A DNA stretch of 64,000 bases from Palsa-295 sp963781105 (GTDB taxonomy: Bacteria > Acidobacteriota > Terriglobia > Acidiferrales > UBA7541), in assembly GCA_963781105.1 (NCBI GenBank), contig CAWAED010000010.1, positions 62,001-126,000 of the forward strand. Reading direction: 5' to 3'. A program made the position numbers and the translations under genes. The notes under the pieces were generated by a model that was not told the DNA's origin, made no database searches, and saw only the letters and a list, made by a program, of their open reading frames with translations. Every line of letters begins with the position of its first letter. Position 1 is the first letter of the stretch. This document shows positions 60,667 through 64,000 of the stretch, in pieces.

Positions 60667-61407
60667 ATGTTTGACGATCTTGTTGTCTCCAGTGCGAATC
60701 CGAAGAAGACCAATAAGCCTTGGACCGTGGTGCTTTCGGCCATGATTCAGGCGGGCCTTCTGGGCATCTTGATTTTGATTCCGCTCATCTATACCGAAGC
60801 TTTGCCTAAAGCAATGCTCACAACTTTCCTGGTGCCGCCGCCGCCGCCGCCCCCTCCTCCGCCGCCGGCTGCCGCCGTGCCCGTCAAGATCAAGCCCGTG
60901 GCGCGCCTGATTCACAATGGCCAGATGATGGCTCCCACTGTCATCCCCAAGAAAGTTGAAATGATTAAGGAAGAAGAAATGCCGCCCGATGTCGGTGCGG
61001 TTGGCGTCGTCGGTGGCGTACCCGGAGGCGTTCCGGGCGGTCAAGCCGGCGGCGTGCTTGGCGGAATTATTGGTGGCACGGGCGCGGCTCTGCCTCCTCC
61101 GCCGAAAGCGACTCCCTCGCGCATCCGTGTAGGCGGCAACGTGGCCGCGGCGAAACTGATCCGTCAGGTCACTCCGATCTACCCAACTATCGCCAAGACG
61201 GCGCACATCTCCGGCACCGTCACGCTTCACGCGATTATCTCCAAGGACGGTTCGATTGAGCAGCTCGAGTACGTCTCCGGTCCGCCCTTGCTGATGAGGA
61301 ACGCTATGGATGCCGTGCGACAGTGGCGCTACAACCCGACCCTGCTTAACGGCGAGCCGGTGGAAGTGGATACCACAATTTCAGTTGTGTTTACTTTGGG
61401 CGGTTAA
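60667..61407 (+). CDS. Energy transducer TonB
   Basis: This 246-residue protein has one membrane helix at about 20-43, a run of eleven prolines at about 57-67, a Gly/Val-rich linker, and a C-terminal TonB domain (QVTPIYPTIAKTAHISGTVTLHAIISKDGSIEQLEYVSGPPLLMRNAMDAVRQWRYNPTLLNGEPVEVDTTISVVFTL). It lies five bases after secF with AAGGAGG upstream, and is followed by exbB and two exbD genes. It would pass proton-motive force to outer-membrane receptors. Chromosomal clustering with sec genes is common in Acidobacteriota, from memory. Confidence 0.93.
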   Translation: MFDDLVVSSANPKKTNKPWTVVLSAMIQAGLLGILILIPLIYTEALPKAMLTTFLVPPPPPPPPPPPAAAVPVKIKPVARLIHNGQMMAPTVIPKKVEMIKEEEMPPDVGAVGVVGGVPGGVPGGQAGGVLGGIIGGTGAALPPPPKATPSRIRVGGNVAAAKLIRQVTPIYPTIAKTAHISGTVTLHAIISKDGSIEQLEYVSGPPLLMRNAMDAVRQWRYNPTLLNGEPVEVDTTISVVFTLGG

Positions 61408-61515
61408 GCAGGGCATGGTTCAGGTCTCTCGCGGGGCCCGGGCTGATTCGAAATAAAATCCGACCGGCAGAATCTTGCTGCCGTGATCGTTTCGCAGGAA
61501 CGGAGGAGCAAACTA

Positions 61516-62244
61516 ATGTTTTCGACTTTACTTGTGGCCGGTATGGTGATGTTTCAGCAACAGAGCGGCGAGGTCGGCTGGGATTTGGTCAGCATGTGGC
61601 ACAACATGGGCGTGCCCGCGAAGGTCGTGGTCCTCATTCTTTTCACGATGTCCGCCTGGTCGGTGGGTATCATGATTGACCGCGCCCTCATGTACAGCGC
61701 GGCTCGCAAACAGTCCCGCATTTTCGTGCAGCAGGTTGCGGGCGCCCTCAAGGACAACAAGCTCGACGAAGCCATCTCCATCGCCGAGCGCAACAAGAAG
61801 AGCCACATCGCCAAGGTCGTGGCCACGGGCCTCTCGGAATTTCAGGCGGCCTCGGCGCAGGTCGGCGATGAAGAAGTGATCGAAGCCGCCAAGCGTGGTC
61901 TCGAACGCTCTGTCGCCATCGTCCACGCCGAAATGAAGCGGGGCCTTTCCGGTCTCGCCACCATCGGCTCCACGGCGCCGTTCGTCGGCCTGTTCGGCAC
62001 CGTCATGGGCATCATCAACGCGTTCAAAGGCATTTCCGCTTCGAAAGCCACCGGTCTGTCGGCCGTCGCTGGCGGTATCGCGGAAGCCTTGGTCACCACC
62101 GCGCTCGGCTTGCTCGTCGCCGTCCCGGCCGTGTGGACCTTCAACTATTTCACCAACAAAGTCGAAGCCTTCGACGTCGAGATGGACAACTCCTCGATGG
62201 AGCTGATCAACTATTTCATCACCCGTCGCGGCGGAAAGAAGTAA
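61516..62244 (+). CDS. exbB: MotA/TolQ/ExbB proton channel protein
   Basis: This 242-residue protein is the ExbB/TolQ member of the inner-membrane motor. Three helices are visible (about 37-57, 137-160 and 180-205), with the family block GLSGLATIGSTAPFVGLFGTVMGIINAFKGI and AGGIAEALVTTALGLLVAVPAVWTFNYF. I start it at the ATG at 61516 with GGAGGAG seven bases upstream; an in-frame alternative begins at 61483. Confidence 0.94.
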   Translation: MFSTLLVAGMVMFQQQSGEVGWDLVSMWHNMGVPAKVVVLILFTMSAWSVGIMIDRALMYSAARKQSRIFVQQVAGALKDNKLDEAISIAERNKKSHIAKVVATGLSEFQAASAQVGDEEVIEAAKRGLERSVAIVHAEMKRGLSGLATIGSTAPFVGLFGTVMGIINAFKGISASKATGLSAVAGGIAEALVTTALGLLVAVPAVWTFNYFTNKVEAFDVEMDNSSMELINYFITRRGGKK

Positions 62245-62247
62245 GTC

Positions 62248-62703
62248 ATGTCATACAAGCCTAAAGCACCACCGGTAATGGCCGCCCCGAACGTCATCCC
62301 CATGGCGGACATCATGCTGGTGTTGCTCATCATCTTCATGGTGGTCACGCCCATGTTGCAGAAGGGCGTCTCCGTGGATATGGCCAAGGTCAATAACGCC
62401 CAGGACATGCAGGACGCCGACAAGGACGACGCCATCATTCTGGCCGTCACTCGCGACGGCAAAATGTATCTGGGCAGCACGCAGGTGGGGCTTGACGACA
62501 TCACCACCAAGGTGAAAGACCTGATCGCCAATCGCCTCGACAAAACCGTATTCGTCCGCTCCGACGCGCGCGCGAAATACGGCGACGTCGTCAAGGCCGT
62601 TGACGAAGTCCGCTCCGCCGGTGTGGATAAACTCGGTCTGCTCACGGAAAAAATTCGCACCAAGGGCAATCCAACGGCGCCTCCGCCTCCTCCCGCCGAT
62701 TAA
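62248..62703 (+). CDS. exbD: ExbD/TolR-type biopolymer transport protein (first copy)
   Basis: This 151-residue protein has a short N-terminus (PNVIPMADIMLVLLIIFMVVTPMLQKGVSVDM) with one helix carrying the conserved Asp of the proton path (Asp23 in MADIMLVLL), then a periplasmic domain. It starts three bases after exbB. A second copy follows. Confidence 0.92.
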   Translation: MSYKPKAPPVMAAPNVIPMADIMLVLLIIFMVVTPMLQKGVSVDMAKVNNAQDMQDADKDDAIILAVTRDGKMYLGSTQVGLDDITTKVKDLIANRLDKTVFVRSDARAKYGDVVKAVDEVRSAGVDKLGLLTEKIRTKGNPTAPPPPPAD

Positions 62704-62760
62704 TTTCGCGGGAGTCGGCGATCACGCGGCGCCTGCAGTATTCAGTAAAGGAGTCTTCCC

Positions 62761-63189
62761 ATGGGAATGGCAGTTGGTGGCAGTAAAGGTTCGATGTCCG
62801 AGCCGAACATCGTCCCTCTGATTGACGTGTTGCTCGTGCTGATCATCATCTTCATGGTCATCACGCCCACCACTCCGCAGGGGCTCGACGCGCTCGTGCC
62901 GCAACCCACTCCGCCCAATCAGCAGGAAAATAAAGAGCTGTTGGACAAAACCATCGTCGTGCAGGTTACCTCCGACGGTAAAGTGATGATCAACCAGGAC
63001 GCGATCTCTTGGGACGACCTGGGTCCCCGCCTGGAAGACATCTTCAAGCAGCGCGCCGAAAAAGTGGCCTTCGTCAAAGGCGATGACAATGTCGAATTCG
63101 CCAACGTCGCACGCGCCATTGATATCATGCGCGGCGCGGGCATTGACAACGTCGGCCTAATCACCGCGAAGATCGAAGCTGGCCAGTAA
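62761..63189 (+). CDS. exbD: ExbD/TolR-type biopolymer transport protein (second copy)
   Basis: This 142-residue protein has SEPNIVPLIDVLLVLIIIFMVITPTTPQGLDALV, with Asp21 in the helix, and a periplasmic domain with DDLGPRLEDIFKQRAEKVAFVKGDDNVEFANVARAID. Two ExbD-type proteins with one ExbB suggests a hetero-oligomeric motor. The start ATG at 62761 follows AAGGAG. Confidence 0.92.
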   Translation: MGMAVGGSKGSMSEPNIVPLIDVLLVLIIIFMVITPTTPQGLDALVPQPTPPNQQENKELLDKTIVVQVTSDGKVMINQDAISWDDLGPRLEDIFKQRAEKVAFVKGDDNVEFANVARAIDIMRGAGIDNVGLITAKIEAGQ

Positions 63190-63236
63190 CCCGATTTCCC
63201 CGGCCCGCGATTCGCTTTCATCAAGGAGAGCAAGGG

Positions 63237-64000
63237 ATGCAGCGGAAGCCTCATACACGTATTCTTCTGGCTGTCGTGGTCGCCTCACTCGCCGCGGGAG
63301 TCGGCTGCGATAAACTTCGCGCCCGCGACAAGCTCAATAAGGGCGTACAGGCCTACAAAGGCGGCCAGACCGATCTCGCGATCGAAGACTTCAAGACTGC
63401 CAAGGACCTCGATCCCAAGCTGACCAATGCCCGCCTCTATCTTGCCACCGCGTATTCAGCTCAGTACATTCCAGGCGCCCCATCTGATGAAAACGTTCGC
63501 AATGGTCAGCAGGCCGAACAGGAATTTAAAGACATCCTGGCATCCGATCCCGATAATCTTTCCGCGATTGATGGGCTCGGTTCCATTCTTTACAACATGG
63601 GCGGCATTCCCTTCGATCCCAAGAAATTCGAGGAGTCGAAGACCTACCACGAAAAGCACATGCAGTTGCGTCCGCAAGATCCCGAGCCTTACTACTGGAT
63701 CGGCGTCATCGATTGGTCGCTCGCCTTCCGCGGCAATCGCGATATGCGCGAGGACTACAACAAGACGGCCAAGAAATCTATCCGCGATGCGGATCCCATG
63801 CCGCCCCCGCTGGCCACTCAATTTAAGGAAAAATACGGCCCTATCGTTGACGAGGGCATCACTGACTTGCAGAAAGCCATTCAATTGCGCCCTGATTACG
63901 ACGACGCCATGGCTTATCTGAACCTCCTCTATCGCCAGAAGGCCGATATGGAAACCGATCCGGCTGCCCGCGACGCCGATACTAAGCTCGCCGATGAGCT
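63237..64000 (+). CDS. TPR lipoprotein, N-terminal part (cut by the window end)
   Basis: This protein starts at the ATG at 63237 with AAGGAGAG six bases upstream and is open to the end of the window (254 codons seen). A signal peptide ends at a lipobox-like AAGVGC with Cys24. Tetratricopeptide-like repeats follow: NKGVQAYKGGQTDLAIEDFKTAKDLDPKLTNARLYLATAY at about 35-74, then AEQEFKDILASDPDNLSAIDGLGSILYNMGG and a third near residues 200-225. It directly follows the exbD genes. It may be an outer-membrane or periplasmic scaffold linked to the TonB/Exb complex. Confidence 0.85.
   Translation, partial: MQRKPHTRILLAVVVASLAAGVGCDKLRARDKLNKGVQAYKGGQTDLAIEDFKTAKDLDPKLTNARLYLATAYSAQYIPGAPSDENVRNGQQAEQEFKDILASDPDNLSAIDGLGSILYNMGGIPFDPKKFEESKTYHEKHMQLRPQDPEPYYWIGVIDWSLAFRGNRDMREDYNKTAKKSIRDADPMPPPLATQFKEKYGPIVDEGITDLQKAIQLRPDYDDAMAYLNLLYRQKADMETDPAARDADTKLADE

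Overview
The window is a GC-rich bacterial chromosome segment with dense, mostly operonic genes. No rRNA, tRNA, insertion sequence, prophage or CRISPR array was seen. The gene mix suggests a soil-type member of the Acidobacteriota. The clues are an MglA-type GTPase, an FNT channel, a YIP1 gene, tgt-yajC-secD-secF followed by tonB-exbB-exbD-exbD-TPR, a DHA2 efflux operon, and palindromic intergenic repeats of a kind I associate with that phylum. This placement is inference from gene content; no marker sequence was compared.

Layout. 1-2874 (minus strand) is phoB-phoR-phoU, phosphate sensing. 3201-5466 holds a ClpB-D2-like AAA+ ATPase, a GGDEF-domain remnant and an SRPBCC protein. 5729-10999 is citrate synthase followed by a STAS protein and an MlaE-MlaF-MlaD-lipoprotein lipid transport operon. 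11224-14028 encodes a large hybrid histidine kinase with an ethylene-receptor-like membrane domain. 14488-19108 has a second STAS protein, a TonB-C protein, MglA, a secreted PPC-domain protein, an FNT channel and a TPR protein. 19192-24698 has YvcK, glutamate dehydrogenase, a class II aldolase, threonine ammonia-lyase behind a probable transcription attenuator, and a small secreted protein.

25003-27259 is ruvA-ruvB-folK. 27349-32022 has an ARPP-1 protein, a receiver-like protein lacking its phospho-acceptor Asp, a radical SAM protein behind a direct-repeat promoter, a VOC protein and a Cys-rich protein. 32133-37934 (minus strand) is tetR-tolC-hlyD-DHA2 MFS plus a cytidylate-kinase-like gene. 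38087-43858 has a SYLF lipid-binding protein, a PBP4-type D,D-carboxypeptidase, a LOG-family protein and MutS2. 43861-48596 has a PIN-domain toxin-antitoxin-like pair, then dnaG and rpoD. 48721-52172 is a run of poorly characterised small and membrane proteins with two copies of a hairpin repeat. 52229-54869 is a dipeptide-type ATPase pair flanking a methyltransferase. 55236-64000 has YIP1, tgt, yajC-secD-secF, then tonB-exbB-exbD-exbD and a TPR lipoprotein cut by the window end.

The signals I find most worth following are these: (i) the attenuator before the threonine ammonia-lyase, where an Ile-rich reading frame, its stop codon, an antiterminator strand and an intrinsic terminator are arranged as in classical Ile attenuation; (ii) the ethylene-receptor-like kinase, which keeps all seven key ETR1 ligand and copper residues I could align; (iii) the 10-bp-period repeat overlapping the promoter of the PIN-domain module; and (iv) the 11-bp-phased direct repeat filling the promoter of the radical SAM gene.
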